NCBI GenBank assembly: GCA_903820505.1
Contig: CAIJHQ010000062.1
Span: 62,001 to 126,000, forward strand
Reading direction: 5' to 3'
DNA: 64,000 nt
Source of the DNA: Candidatus Omnitrophota bacterium
GTDB lineage: Bacteria > Omnitrophota > Omnitrophia > Omnitrophales > Aquincolibacteriaceae
Shown piece after piece: positions 25,467 through 34,576 of this stretch. The notes beneath the pieces are model-generated. The model was not told where the DNA came from. It ran no database searches and saw nothing but the letters and a program-made list of their open reading frames with translations. The translations under genes and the position numbers were made by a program. Position 1 is the stretch's first letter. Each line of letters opens with the position of its first letter.

Positions 25467-26765
25467 ATGTTCAAACCGTTCGAAAAGAATAAAAATCTTT
25501 TATTGCTGCTCTTGTTGGCCGGGTACATCCTCCTGCTTCCATTTATGGAAGAGTCCCTTCCGGGCCGGATCACGCTTCTTTTGCTTCTGACCGGCATTCT
25601 GATCGCGGGCATTTTTTCCATCAGTTATGATTTTCGCTACACCGCCATGAGCGTCCTCCTCGCCGCCCCCTGCCTCCTGACCCAATGGACGTCCATTTTC
25701 GTCGATCATTTGCTCATTAAAGCGACCGGGATCGTTTGTATGATCATTTTCATCGCTTACACCTGCGTCATTCTTCTTAAACACGTACTTGCCGCAAAAC
25801 ACGTGACGCTCAACGAACTCTACGGCGCCATGAGCGGCTATATCCTCATGGGCATCATGTTCGCCCTCATCTATCTGCTCTTTGCGAAACTCGTGCCCGA
25901 CGCGTTCTTTTTTTCGAGGGGAGGAGGCCAGCAACTGATGTCGACCTACGTCTATTTCAGCTTCGTGGTCCAGTCGACGGCAGGCTTCGGCGACATCACG
26001 GCGATCTCCCCCTTCGTCCGGAGCTTTGTGACGCTGGAAATGATCACCGGCGTGACCTACTTGGCGGTGCTGATCGGGCGGCTGATCAACGCGATCAGCG
26101 GTATTCACGAACAAGGCCCCACGTCCCTTGCTAAAATGGAAGAGGAGATCAAAGAAGACATCCAGGCGGTCGAGAAATTCGTCGTCAAACCATTCGGGCA
26201 GCGGCCGTTCGGAATCATCCTAAGCTGTCTTTTACTCAACTTCACCGCCTCCGTCCTCATGACCAAGTGGCAGCTCCCCTTCTTCCTGGACAGCTGGGGC
26301 ACTTCCCTGGCTGTGCTGGTGGGCGGCTTCTGGATCGGGATCTCAACGTCGATCCTCTATCACTTCCTCATGGCAGTCACCTTCTGGGGGCCCTCCTCCT
26401 GGGTCTGGGTATTCAGCAGTTTCTGGATCGTCGCGGCAACGTTCTTTTTGGATCGCCTCGGGTGGACCGGTCCGCGGAACTTTCTCAAGCTCATCACCGG
26501 CGGCGTCATCCTCGGCACCGGTAACGCCCTGATCGTCCAGGCGATCGTCGCGATCTTCCGCCTCGCGCCCGATGCGAACACGCTCCCGGTCTACAACTAC
26601 TTCCTGCGGCTCATCCACAACAGGATAACCGCTTCCCTGTCCAGGACCCTGCTCGTCGAGATCGCGGACAAGACCCTCTCTTTCATGATCGCGGCGGTCG
26701 TGGCCTTCCTGATCTGTGACCTCCTGAACCGAAAAAACAGCCGTCATCACGCCAAACATCACTGA
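25467..26765 (+). CDS. K+-channel-like pore fused to an ECF S-component-like membrane domain
   Basis: 432 aa. Residues ~10-105 hold about four hydrophobic segments. Residues ~120-210 form a two-helix pore with YFSFVVQSTAGFGDITAISP, whose TAGFGD (171-176) replaces the classic TVGYGD filter. After a charged cytosolic linker (~213-245), residues ~246-425 make a second multi-pass domain. It has FLDSWGTSLAVLVGGFWIGISTSILYH and a closing EIADKTLSFMIAAVVAFLI, both typical of ECF-transporter S components and related sensor membrane domains. I know of no standard protein with this order. The pore suggests K+ (or another cation) flux; the role of the second domain is open. Confidence 0.78.
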   Translation: MFKPFEKNKNLLLLLLLAGYILLLPFMEESLPGRITLLLLLTGILIAGIFSISYDFRYTAMSVLLAAPCLLTQWTSIFVDHLLIKATGIVCMIIFIAYTCVILLKHVLAAKHVTLNELYGAMSGYILMGIMFALIYLLFAKLVPDAFFFSRGGGQQLMSTYVYFSFVVQSTAGFGDITAISPFVRSFVTLEMITGVTYLAVLIGRLINAISGIHEQGPTSLAKMEEEIKEDIQAVEKFVVKPFGQRPFGIILSCLLLNFTASVLMTKWQLPFFLDSWGTSLAVLVGGFWIGISTSILYHFLMAVTFWGPSSWVWVFSSFWIVAATFFLDRLGWTGPRNFLKLITGGVILGTGNALIVQAIVAIFRLAPDANTLPVYNYFLRLIHNRITASLSRTLLVEIADKTLSFMIAAVVAFLICDLLNRKNSRHHAKHH

Positions 26766-26893
26766 AAAAAATCCCGCCGCGTGTCCTGATCGCTGAAACG
26801 CCGGGCTCTTCGTTCGCACTGAAGCGATCACGAAAGATATATTGAAAGTTTAATTCTTTCGTCTTTTGAGGGAAAAAGACTTATACTGTCCTC

Positions 26894-28141
26894 ATGACGA
26901 CGCATCCATTATCACAAACGCCGGCCCCTGTGACTTTTTATGGCTTGGGCATTGCCCCGCAGCTTCTGGAGGTCCTGGACCGGATGAAGTTCACGAATCC
27001 GACACCGATCCAGCAAAAGGCCATTCCGCTTGCCCTGGAAGGTCAGGACGTCATCGGCATCGCGCAAACAGGCACCGGGAAGACGCTTGCCTTCGGCATC
27101 CCGATGATCCAGCGGCTCGCCCAGAAAAAAGGCCGCGGACTGATCCTTGTTCCGACCCGGGAACTGGCCTATCAGGTCCATCAAAGCCTTCATAAGATCG
27201 ATCCCAGGATCAAGTTCGCGGTCCTCATCGGCGGCGCCTCGATGCATAATCAGATCCAGGAACTCCGGCAGCACCCGCGGATCATCATTGCCACGCCCGG
27301 CCGCCTCATCGATCACATGGAACAACGTTACGTTTTCATGGATGACGTAAGCATTCTTGTGCTTGATGAGGCCGACCGGATGCTTGACCTGGGCTTTGCC
27401 CCGCAGATCCATCAGATCCTCCGCAAAGTTCCCCGCGAACGCCAGACCATGCTCTTCTCGGCCACCATGCCCGAACAGATCATGAAAATGGCGTCTTCCA
27501 ATATGAAACTCCCGATCCACGTGGAGATCGCGAAGTCCGGGACCGTGGCGGAAAAGATCACCCAAGAACTGTTCGTCGTCAAGAAAGACGCCAAGCGGCA
27601 GCTCCTCGCGAAAATACTGGCGCAATATCACGGCACCATCCTTCTTTTTTCGCGGACCAAGATCGGCGCCCACAAGATCGCGCGTTCCGTCCGGGAAATG
27701 GGCCACCATGTCGCCGAGATCCACGCCGACCGTTCCCTGGCCCAACGGCGCGAAGCCCTGGAAGGATTCAAATCGGGACGTTACCGTGTGCTTGTGGCAA
27801 CCGATATCGCGGCACGAGGGATCGACGTCAAAGGGATCGAACTGGTGCTCAACTACGATCTCCCGGATGATACCGAAAATTATGTCCACAGGATCGGCCG
27901 GACCGGCCGCATCGGGGACACCGGTCACGCGATCTCGTTCGCGACGCCGGAGCAGGGCAAAGACGTCAAAGACATCGAAAAACTCATGAGGATGGCGCTC
28001 CCTATTTCGGAACATCCCGAGATGCCGCTCGAGAGCTTCATCGAACACAAGCCGGTCAAAGTCGCTTCCTTCGGCGGCCGCAGTTTTTCCCGGGGACGGC
28101 GACGCGGTTATATCGCTCCCGCTTACCGCAGGAACCGGTAA
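26894..28141 (+). CDS. DEAD-box RNA helicase
   Basis: 415 aa with all core motifs: Q-motif TPIQQKAIP, Walker A AQTGTGKT, PTRELAYQ, TPGRLIDHM, DEAD in VLDEADRM, SAT, RGIDVKGIELVLNYD and HRIGRTGR. The short C-terminal tail is basic (RSFSRGRRRGYIAPAYRRNR), an RNA-binding extension as in RhlE-type helicases. It unwinds RNA duplexes in ribosome assembly or decay. A TATACT at 26882-26887 ends only 6 nt before the ATG and there is no Shine-Dalgarno, so the mRNA may be leaderless. Confidence 0.95.
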   Translation: MTTHPLSQTPAPVTFYGLGIAPQLLEVLDRMKFTNPTPIQQKAIPLALEGQDVIGIAQTGTGKTLAFGIPMIQRLAQKKGRGLILVPTRELAYQVHQSLHKIDPRIKFAVLIGGASMHNQIQELRQHPRIIIATPGRLIDHMEQRYVFMDDVSILVLDEADRMLDLGFAPQIHQILRKVPRERQTMLFSATMPEQIMKMASSNMKLPIHVEIAKSGTVAEKITQELFVVKKDAKRQLLAKILAQYHGTILLFSRTKIGAHKIARSVREMGHHVAEIHADRSLAQRREALEGFKSGRYRVLVATDIAARGIDVKGIELVLNYDLPDDTENYVHRIGRTGRIGDTGHAISFATPEQGKDVKDIEKLMRMALPISEHPEMPLESFIEHKPVKVASFGGRSFSRGRRRGYIAPAYRRNR

Positions 28142-28265
28142 TCCTCTCCCTTCTCAAGATCCGCTGGAACAGATCCTTTCGCCATTTTTGTTTTTCTAGT
28201 TTCCGGTTCGATGCTAAACTACTGCCTTTCCAAAACCCCTGATCCCTATTTCAAGGAGGTTGAGC

Positions 28266-29015
28266 ATGTATAAGATCGTACTGATCCGTCATGGAGAAAG
28301 CACCTGGAACAAAGAGAACCGGTTCACGGGCTGGACCGATGTGGATTTGTCCGAAAAAGGGCTCCAGGAGGCCGGAGAAGGCGGCGCCCTTCTCAAAAAG
28401 GAGGGCTACGTCTTCGACATCGCTTTCACTTCCGTCCTGAAGCGCGCCATCCGCACTCTCTGGATCGTCCTGGATAAAATGGACCTCATGTGGATCCCTG
28501 TGGTCAGGGACTGGCGCCTGAACGAACGCCATTACGGTTCTCTGCAGGGACTGAACAAATCGGAGACCGCCGCGAAATACGGCGAAGAACAGGTCAAGAT
28601 CTGGCGCCGGAGTTATGATATCCCTCCGCCCAAACTCGTCCCTGCCGATCCGCGCTCCCCGGCTTTCGATCCGCGCTATAAAACTCTCAAAAAAAACGAG
28701 CTGCCGCTCACGGAATGCCTGAAAGACACGGTCGCGCGCGTTCTCCCCTTCTGGCACGAAGTCGCGGCCCCCGCGATCCAGGCGGGGAAAAAGGTCCTCA
28801 TCGCGGCGCACGGGAACAGTCTTCGCGCCCTGGTAAAATACCTCGATAATGTCTCCGAAGAGGAGATCCTCGGGCTGAACATCCCGACCGGCATTCCGCT
28901 CGTTTATGAGCTCGACGTGAACCTGAAACCGGTCAAACACTATTACCTCGGCGATCCGGAGAAGATCAGGGCCGCCATGGACGCTGTGGCAAGCCAGGGA
29001 AAAGCCAAGAAATAA
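28266..29015 (+). CDS. gpmA: 2,3-bisphosphoglycerate-dependent phosphoglycerate mutase
   Basis: 249 aa. [27 protein letters not shown] carries the phosphorylated His, [16 protein letters not shown] the active-site Glu, and [15 protein letters not shown] the second His; the length and central insert are those of the dimeric cofactor-dependent mutase. It interconverts 3- and 2-phosphoglycerate in glycolysis and gluconeogenesis. ATG 28266 is chosen because AAGGAGGT (28253-28260) is correctly spaced; an upstream TTG overlaps the ribosome site. Confidence 0.95.
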   Translation: MYKIVLIRHGESTWNKENRFTGWTDVDLSEKGLQEAGEGGALLKKEGYVFDIAFTSVLKRAIRTLWIVLDKMDLMWIPVVRDWRLNERHYGSLQGLNKSETAAKYGEEQVKIWRRSYDIPPPKLVPADPRSPAFDPRYKTLKKNELPLTECLKDTVARVLPFWHEVAAPAIQAGKKVLIAAHGNSLRALVKYLDNVSEEEILGLNIPTGIPLVYELDVNLKPVKHYYLGDPEKIRAAMDAVASQGKAKK

Positions 29016-29048
29016 GATCCTCGAGCGTTCATCAGGGAACAGGAACAC

Positions 29049-29097
29049 AAAAGCCCGCACGGCATTTTGCGGTATGCAAGGCGCCGTGCGGGCTTTT
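29049..29097 (+). terminator. Bidirectional intrinsic terminator
   Basis: AAAAGCCCGCACGGC (29049-29063) pairs perfectly with GCCGTGCGGGCTTTT (29083-29097). It sits between the convergent gpmA and rubrerythrin genes and, with A- and T-runs on both sides, can serve both. Confidence 0.9.
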
Positions 29098-29115
29098 AGT
29101 TGAAGGGATGCGCTG

Positions 29116-29817
29116 TTACTTAACGGTCATGAACATCTTTTTTCCCGTATTGCAGATCGGGCATCTCATAAAATCCATCTTTTCGACCACATTCCCGCAA
29201 ACCGGGCAAACATAAAAATTATTGCCTTTGCCCTGTCCTTTCCATGCGTTCATATCCTGCATGGCTTTTTTGTAAAGGGCGGCATGAACGGCTTCGGCCT
29301 TTCCGGCATCCTCGAAAGCATCCACCGCGCCCGGGATCTTGTCCTGTTTGGCTTTGACAAGGAACCCCGGATACATCATGGTCGTTTCGTAAGTTTCCCC
29401 TTCAAAAGCGGCCTTCACGTTCTCGGCCGTACTTTTCACGACCGGGGTTTCGATCGTGGCAGCCGGGACCCCTCCGAGCTCTTTGATGATCTTGGCGTGA
29501 TGCTCAAAATGGACCTGCTCGGCACGGGCGGCCGCGCGGAAAAGACCGGCGATCTTTCCGTAGCCTTCCGCGTCCGCTTTCTTGGCGAACTCTAAATAAC
29601 GCGCGTTCGCGTTACTTTCTCCGTTGAACGCGGCCTGGAGGTTGTCGAGCGTCGTCTTCTCAGTCGAGGGTGGAAGCACCATGACCGGGACAGAAGTGAT
29701 AGTGCCTCCTACGCTACCGGACGTCTTGGAAGCCTTTTTCCCTTTGGCAAACGCGACGGACGTCAGCGCCAGAAATGATAGAATCGAAACGATCAAGATC
29801 CTTGAAAAGATCCTCAT
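29116..29817 (-). CDS. Exported rubrerythrin
   Basis: 233 aa. A signal peptide (to SVAFAKG, about 25) and a short linker precede a rubrerythrin diiron four-helix domain (NLQAAFNGESNANARYLEFAKKA, RAEQVHFEHH, AFEGETYETTMMYPGF, KAEAVHAALY). A C-terminal rubredoxin-like knuckle follows (CPVCGN...CPICNTG). It would reduce peroxide with electrons from a redox partner. Most rubrerythrins are cytosolic, so export is unusual and implies periplasmic peroxide defence in an oxygen-sensitive cell. AAGGAGG lies 9 nt before the ATG. Confidence 0.9.
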   Translation of the reverse strand: MRIFSRILIVSILSFLALTSVAFAKGKKASKTSGSVGGTITSVPVMVLPPSTEKTTLDNLQAAFNGESNANARYLEFAKKADAEGYGKIAGLFRAAARAEQVHFEHHAKIIKELGGVPAATIETPVVKSTAENVKAAFEGETYETTMMYPGFLVKAKQDKIPGAVDAFEDAGKAEAVHAALYKKAMQDMNAWKGQGKGNNFYVCPVCGNVVEKMDFMRCPICNTGKKMFMTVK

Positions 29818-29874
29818 GTGGATGCCTCCTTTTTTACGGGGTGAGCCTTTAAAACCAAACCGGTGGTCAATATA

Positions 29875-31026
29875 TCACAAAAAGTTCCCGCCGGAACCAC
29901 TATCCTTTTGAAGCAAAAAAACGAAAACGTCCTCCGAAAGGAACTGCCCACGGCCCGTCAGCCGTAATTTTTCATCTGTGCGCTCGAACAATCCCTCGCG
30001 CAAAAGGGTTTCAACACGTCTCTGAAGTTCCGGCCAGATCCGCGGAAATTCCCCGGGCGCCACGCCTTCTTCGAGCCGGAGCTTCATCGCGAACGTCTCG
30101 GTCTCCTGTTCCTCATCCGAAAGAACGTCCTCCTGGTCATTCCGCCAATCTTTCGCCTCACATTTTTCAAGATACCGGGACACGCCCCCGGCGAATTGAT
30201 AACGGGTCCCGTCGAGGTAAGAAAAAGCTCCGGGTCCAAGCCCCAGATACTCTTGATTGTTCCAGTAAATGAGATTGTGCCGGGACTCCCGGCCCGGCTT
30301 CGCGAAATTAGAGATCTCATAATGCCCGTACCCGGCGCGGACCAGGACCTCCCCGGCCGTCCGGTACATGCGCGCGTGTTCGTCCTCGTCCGGAAGCGCC
30401 AGCGTTCCTTCTTTTCCCATGGAACCGAAGGGGGTCCCCTCGTGGATCTCCAGATCGTAAAGTGAAACCTGCGCGGCGCTGAGTTCGACGCACCGCTCAA
30501 GCGACTTTTGAAGGTCCGCGCACTTTTGCCCGGGGATCCGGAGCATCAGATCAAAGCTGACATTATCGATCCCCGCTTTGCGGATCTTCTCGAGCGTCCT
30601 CACTGTGTCATGAACGGAATGCCTCCTCCCGAGACGGGACAAAAGATCGTCCTGAAAAGACTGCACGCCAAGACTGATCCGGTTCACTCCGAGAAGCTTC
30701 AGGATAGAGAATTTTTCTTCTTCTCCGTCCCCGGGATTCCATTCACAGGTGATCTCCGCATCCTTTGGGATACTGAAATTCTTGCGAAGCTTCTCCAAAA
30801 ACCCCGTCATCTCCCGGACACTCAAACGGGACGGAGTTCCGCCCCCAAAATACACCGTATCGAAGGACGGCCTTCCGAATTTTCTTCCGGCCTCACGTAT
30901 CTCTTCAGAGAGGGCGCTAAAAAAACGTTCCCGGAACTCCGAGGAGGGCGCCTCGAAAGAAATGAAGTTACAATAGTGGCAACGCGTTTTACAAAATGGA
31001 ATATGAATATACAATCCCCTGGGCAT
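29875..31026 (-). CDS. hemW: HemW-like radical SAM protein
   Basis: 383 aa. YIHIPFCKTRCHYCNF contains the CxxxCxxC cluster motif with the HemW-type following Cys context; FGGGTPSRL, LGVQSFQDDLL and SFDLMLRIPGQ follow the family order, and the C-terminal HemN_C region is present. HemW proteins bind heme and act as heme chaperones; true coproporphyrinogen oxidase HemN has a different N-terminus. On the minus strand, divergent from the PNPOx-like gene. Confidence 0.87.
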   Translation of the reverse strand: MPRGLYIHIPFCKTRCHYCNFISFEAPSSEFRERFFSALSEEIREAGRKFGRPSFDTVYFGGGTPSRLSVREMTGFLEKLRKNFSIPKDAEITCEWNPGDGEEEKFSILKLLGVNRISLGVQSFQDDLLSRLGRRHSVHDTVRTLEKIRKAGIDNVSFDLMLRIPGQKCADLQKSLERCVELSAAQVSLYDLEIHEGTPFGSMGKEGTLALPDEDEHARMYRTAGEVLVRAGYGHYEISNFAKPGRESRHNLIYWNNQEYLGLGPGAFSYLDGTRYQFAGGVSRYLEKCEAKDWRNDQEDVLSDEEQETETFAMKLRLEEGVAPGEFPRIWPELQRRVETLLREGLFERTDEKLRLTGRGQFLSEDVFVFLLQKDSGSGGNFL

Positions 31027-31231
31027 GTTTTCTTTATAGTGGATTCTGTGCCATGAGGCAAGGGATTTGAACAGGAAGATATTTGAGGGAGCGGTCTCCT
31101 ATACGGAACCCAGGGTCGTGCCCCCATCTCCGGTTGGATGTCGGACAAAAAGCTGCTCCTTGCGCAATGCCCCTTCAAACTGGCATAATTTTTGCCTCTC
31201 CTAAGGTATAATGCGGAACTAAGGTGCGCTA

Positions 31232-31702
31232 ATGCCCAAGATCACAGAGAAAATCCTGGAATTGCTCGAAAAAAGAGAGTTCGTTTCAATCGGCACCGCC
31301 ACCCGTGACGGCCGACCGAACTCCGTCCCGAAGCTTTTTTTCCGCATCCAAGAAGATTTCATCTATTTGATCGATCACGTCATGGGACAAACCGTCCGCA
31401 ATATCAAAGAAAATCCCCTCGTCTCCGTTTCTTTTATGGATCAGGACGCGCTCGAGGGATACCGCCTGAACGGGTCCGCAAAAGTGATCGAACGCGGCAA
31501 GAAGTACGATGCCATGCTGAAAGAATGGAACGAAAGGGCCGTCAAACTCTCGGCGAACCGCGTGATCGAAGGCCTCAGGACCGGGAAGAAGCACGAACAT
31601 TATGAAGTGGAAATATCGGAAAAATTTGTTATCCTGAAAATCAAAGTGAACCATGTCATCAAGGTCGGTCGACGCGGCGATATCTGGAAAGAATCCGACT
31701 AA
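31232..31702 (+). CDS. Pyridoxamine-5'-phosphate-oxidase-like flavoprotein
   Basis: 156 aa, split-barrel FMN-binding fold: EFVSIGTATRDGRPNSVPKLFF at the N-terminus, then NIKENPLVSVSFMD and RLNGSAKVIE. Proteins of this family bind FMN, heme or F420 and reduce small substrates; the exact role is unknown. A clear TATAAT (31207-31212) lies 20 nt before the ATG with a weak -35. Near-leaderless transcription is possible. Confidence 0.82.
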   Translation: MPKITEKILELLEKREFVSIGTATRDGRPNSVPKLFFRIQEDFIYLIDHVMGQTVRNIKENPLVSVSFMDQDALEGYRLNGSAKVIERGKKYDAMLKEWNERAVKLSANRVIEGLRTGKKHEHYEVEISEKFVILKIKVNHVIKVGRRGDIWKESD

Positions 31703-31727
31703 CTTCTTCTGTGAGGGAGAAACCGTC

Positions 31728-32204
31728 ATGAAAAACAAATTTTTTGCTCTTTGTCTTGTTTTCATTTTGTCCGGTCCCGTCCCGTTCGCTGCCGCCGAAG
31801 AAATGCCCCAGGGCGAAACCCTGGTGCGGGAGCTTTGGAAGAACATCCGGGACGCTAATTGGGCCCAGATCGAAAAGGACATGGCTCCGGAATTCCAGTC
31901 CGTTCACGAAGATATTGCCCGAAACGGTAAGGAAGAAATAGAACTCCTCAAAGGACTGAACATCGACCAATATGAGCTCAGCTACATCCAAGCGACCCAG
32001 ACCGATTCCCTCATCATCGTCAGCTACAGGGTCATGACCGAGGAAACCATCGGCAAGCTGGACCTCCCGACGCGGGCCGCGATGCGCCTCAGCGGCTGGA
32101 TCAAGACCCCGGAGGGCTGGAAATGGGCCTTCCACGCCAATCTGAATCCGCTTCAAGTCGCCCCTCCGGATCCTCCGGCTCCAGGCGACCAGGCCGCTCA
32201 ATAG
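31728..32204 (+). CDS. Exported SnoaL/NTF2-like protein
   Basis: 158 aa from ATG 31728 (MKNKFFALCLVFILSG), with GAGGGAG just upstream and a signal peptide ending FAAAE. The mature part (LVRELWKNIRDANWAQIEKDMAPEFQSVHEDIARNGKEEIELLKGL, later SYRVMTEE and GWIKTPEGWKWAFHANLNP) fits the DUF4440/SnoaL cone-shaped fold. Ends in a Pro/Ala/Gln-rich tail. It lies 25 nt after the PNPOx-like gene, probably cotranscribed. Ligand unknown. Confidence 0.75.
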   Translation: MKNKFFALCLVFILSGPVPFAAAEEMPQGETLVRELWKNIRDANWAQIEKDMAPEFQSVHEDIARNGKEEIELLKGLNIDQYELSYIQATQTDSLIIVSYRVMTEETIGKLDLPTRAAMRLSGWIKTPEGWKWAFHANLNPLQVAPPDPPAPGDQAAQ

Positions 32205-32271
32205 CTCCTTACAAGGATGGATTTCTCTAAAAAGGTCACAAAATCCCCCTCAAGACCGTTCCTGGGAGATA

Positions 32272-32299
32272 TTGACTTTTCAAGAAAAAGGCGTAAATT
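32272..32299 (+). promoter_or_regulatory. sigma70-like promoter before the c-di-AMP riboswitch
   Basis: TTGACT (32272-32277), 16-nt spacer, TAAATT (32294-32299). The expected start at about 32305 coincides with the first stem of the riboswitch, which supports both assignments. Confidence 0.7.
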
Positions 32300-32301
32300 G
32301 G

Positions 32302-32430
32302 CCTCTTCATATGCCGAGTCCGCACACCGCGGAACGGGGGACCCAAGAATCAAAAGGGGCGAATTACCGCCAGGTAAGAGGTTGTCTCGACCTTAGCCCG
32401 TCAGCTAACCCCGTAGGCGTTGTTGAGAGG
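32302..32430 (+). promoter_or_regulatory. c-di-AMP (ydaO/yuaA) riboswitch
   Basis: The outer stem pairs CCTCTTCA (32302-32309) with TTGAGAGG (32423-32430). Inside are the hallmark ydaO blocks: CGCGGAACGGGGGACCCAAG, then GGGGCGAATTACCGC, CAGGTAAGAG, and near the 3' side CCCGTCAGCTAACCCCGTAGGCG. The class binds cyclic di-AMP and usually turns genes off, often K+ uptake systems. The downstream gene is an APC-type permease with a C-terminal sensor-like domain, the typical target. The stretch to 32515 holds T-rich sequence that may be part of the expression platform, which I could not fold with certainty. Confidence 0.9.
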
Positions 32431-32515
32431 AGTTGTACCATGGGGTTGACTTTAAGTAGCCGCGCTTTTGTCTTTTTTTTGGGCCCATCCACTCGTTCCC
32501 CGAAAGGATACGCCC

Positions 32516-34543
32516 ATGCCTAACATCCCCCAAAGCAAGAAAACCGCCCGCAACGTTGTACTGGTCACGACCGCTATGCTGAGCTTTATCAGTTTTTGGC
32601 GCGCTTCCGCCATTGTTCTTTGCGATCTGGCGTCAACGGCCTATTACATCGGCGGCATTTCCGAGCAAGCCATCGGCAAAGCGGCGCCATGGTTCATTCT
32701 GGGCGTCATGCTTTTTTCTTATGCGGTTCGCGCTGTATATATCGAGTCCTGCAGTATGTTCGTACGCGGCGGCGTTTATCGCGTTGTCAAAGAAGCTATG
32801 GGAGGCACCCTCGCCAAACTTTCCGTTTCCGCATTGATCTTCGACTATGTACTGACAGGCCCCATCAGCGCCGTTTCTGCGGGACAATATTTGGCCGGCC
32901 TGATAAATACTTTGTTGCCCCATCTGGAAGTCCCAGGCCATGTCCCCCCCGGTATCTTTTCCATTCTTTTCGCGATCGCCGTCACGATCTATTTCTGGTG
33001 GCAGAACACCAAGGGGGTCCATGAATCCAGCGATAAAGCCCTCAAAATCATGGGGATCACCACCGTCATGGCCGTCATCCTGATCGTCTGGGGGTTTATG
33101 ACCTTGGCGGTCAAAGGATTCCACTGGCCCTCCTTCGCCCCCGTCTTTACCAAAGAATCCTTGGGATGGTTGCATCCTTTGGGCAACAAGATCGCTCCCC
33201 TTGGCCTGATCGGCATCACTATCGCGTTCGGTCATTCCCTGCTGGCCATGAGCGGCGAAGAATCCCTCGCGCAGGTTTATCGGGAAATAGAAGCTCCCAA
33301 ATTAAAAAATTTAAAAAGGACCGGCTTCATTATTTTCCTCTACAGCATGCTTCTCACCTGTCTGGTCAGCTTCTTCGCGGTCATGATCATTCCGGATGCG
33401 GTACGCACCAGCCAATACGCGGACAATTTGATCGGCGGACTGACGATGTATCTGATCGGTCCCACGCCTGTTAAAATTTTGTTCCAGGCTTTCGTGGTCT
33501 TCGTGGGAGCTTTGATTCTCTCCGGTGCGGTTAACACGGCTATCGTAGGTTCGAACGGTGTTTTGAACCGCCTGGGGGATGACGGCATCCTGCCGGAAGC
33601 TCTTCGCCACCCCCATCCCCGCTTCGGCACTTCCCACCGGATGATCAATTTGATCGTCAGCTTGCAGATCATCACGATCTTATTGTGCCGCGGCGATGTT
33701 TACGTTTTGGGAGAGGCCTATGCCTTCGGCGTGATCTGGAGTTTTGTTTTTAAATCATTGGCGGTCCTAATGCTTCGGTATAAAGACCGTTCACCGCGCG
33801 ATTGGAAAGTCCCGGGAAACATTCGGATCGGAAAAATAGAGCTCCCGGTCGGATTGGCCGCCATTTTCTTCGTTCTTTTCATGACCGCTTGTCTCAATTT
33901 ACTGACAAAGAGGGTCGCGACCATTTCCGGATCGTTGTTCACGCTTGCTTTTTTTATCATCTTCCTGGTCTCGGAAAAGATCAACGAACACGAACGTCGC
34001 AAGACAATGGCCGCTGCGGACCAGGAACATCACGCGATCGATCGCGTCAATCTAAGCCAAATGGAGTTGCTGACTCCCGAGGCCTGTCATTGTTCAAAGC
34101 CGGGGCGCGTCATTGTCGCTGTTCATTCGCCGAACCGTTTGTTTCATCTTGAAAAAATATTGCAGGAGATCGATCCGGAGACCACCGATGTGATCGTTTT
34201 TACTTCTAAGGTCGGGATTGGGCTTCAGCTGGAAGGCGACCTCACCAAAGCCAACGCGCGGGAAGAAGAATTGTTCAGCCGGGTCATTGCCATTGCGGAA
34301 AAAGTCGGGCGTCCGGTAGTTCTGCTCTCCGTCCCTACGAACGATCCCTATTACGTCATGGCCCGCGTTTCTTTCGATCTAAAGGCTCAACAGCTTGTGA
34401 TGGGAAAATCCGAAAAATTCTCTCCGGAAGTTCAAATGGAGGAGATCGCCGTGGCTTGGGGTTCCGTGACTCCCTCCGACGAAGTGAGACCTTTACGTGC
34501 GAGGATCCTGTGGGATGGCCGCGAATACAAGGAAGATATTTAA
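32516..34543 (+). CDS. KimA-like APC permease (probable K+ uptake)
   Basis: 675 aa from ATG 32516, with GAAAGGA upstream; a TTG start at 32468 is rejected. About 12 membrane segments over the first ~490 residues (MLSFISFWRASAIVLCDLASTAYYIGG at the start), followed by a cytosolic domain of ~160 residues. That domain begins GRVIVAVHSPNRLFHLEKIL and resembles USP/UspA-type domains, as in the K+ transporter KimA (YdaO). Control by a c-di-AMP riboswitch strongly supports K+ import, since c-di-AMP represses K+ uptake in many bacteria. Transport of an amino acid instead cannot be excluded. Confidence 0.85.
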   Translation: MPNIPQSKKTARNVVLVTTAMLSFISFWRASAIVLCDLASTAYYIGGISEQAIGKAAPWFILGVMLFSYAVRAVYIESCSMFVRGGVYRVVKEAMGGTLAKLSVSALIFDYVLTGPISAVSAGQYLAGLINTLLPHLEVPGHVPPGIFSILFAIAVTIYFWWQNTKGVHESSDKALKIMGITTVMAVILIVWGFMTLAVKGFHWPSFAPVFTKESLGWLHPLGNKIAPLGLIGITIAFGHSLLAMSGEESLAQVYREIEAPKLKNLKRTGFIIFLYSMLLTCLVSFFAVMIIPDAVRTSQYADNLIGGLTMYLIGPTPVKILFQAFVVFVGALILSGAVNTAIVGSNGVLNRLGDDGILPEALRHPHPRFGTSHRMINLIVSLQIITILLCRGDVYVLGEAYAFGVIWSFVFKSLAVLMLRYKDRSPRDWKVPGNIRIGKIELPVGLAAIFFVLFMTACLNLLTKRVATISGSLFTLAFFIIFLVSEKINEHERRKTMAAADQEHHAIDRVNLSQMELLTPEACHCSKPGRVIVAVHSPNRLFHLEKILQEIDPETTDVIVFTSKVGIGLQLEGDLTKANAREEELFSRVIAIAEKVGRPVVLLSVPTNDPYYVMARVSFDLKAQQLVMGKSEKFSPEVQMEEIAVAWGSVTPSDEVRPLRARILWDGREYKEDI

Positions 34544-34576
34544 GAGCGTTCGCTCACCGTTCCAAAAATCCGCCGC

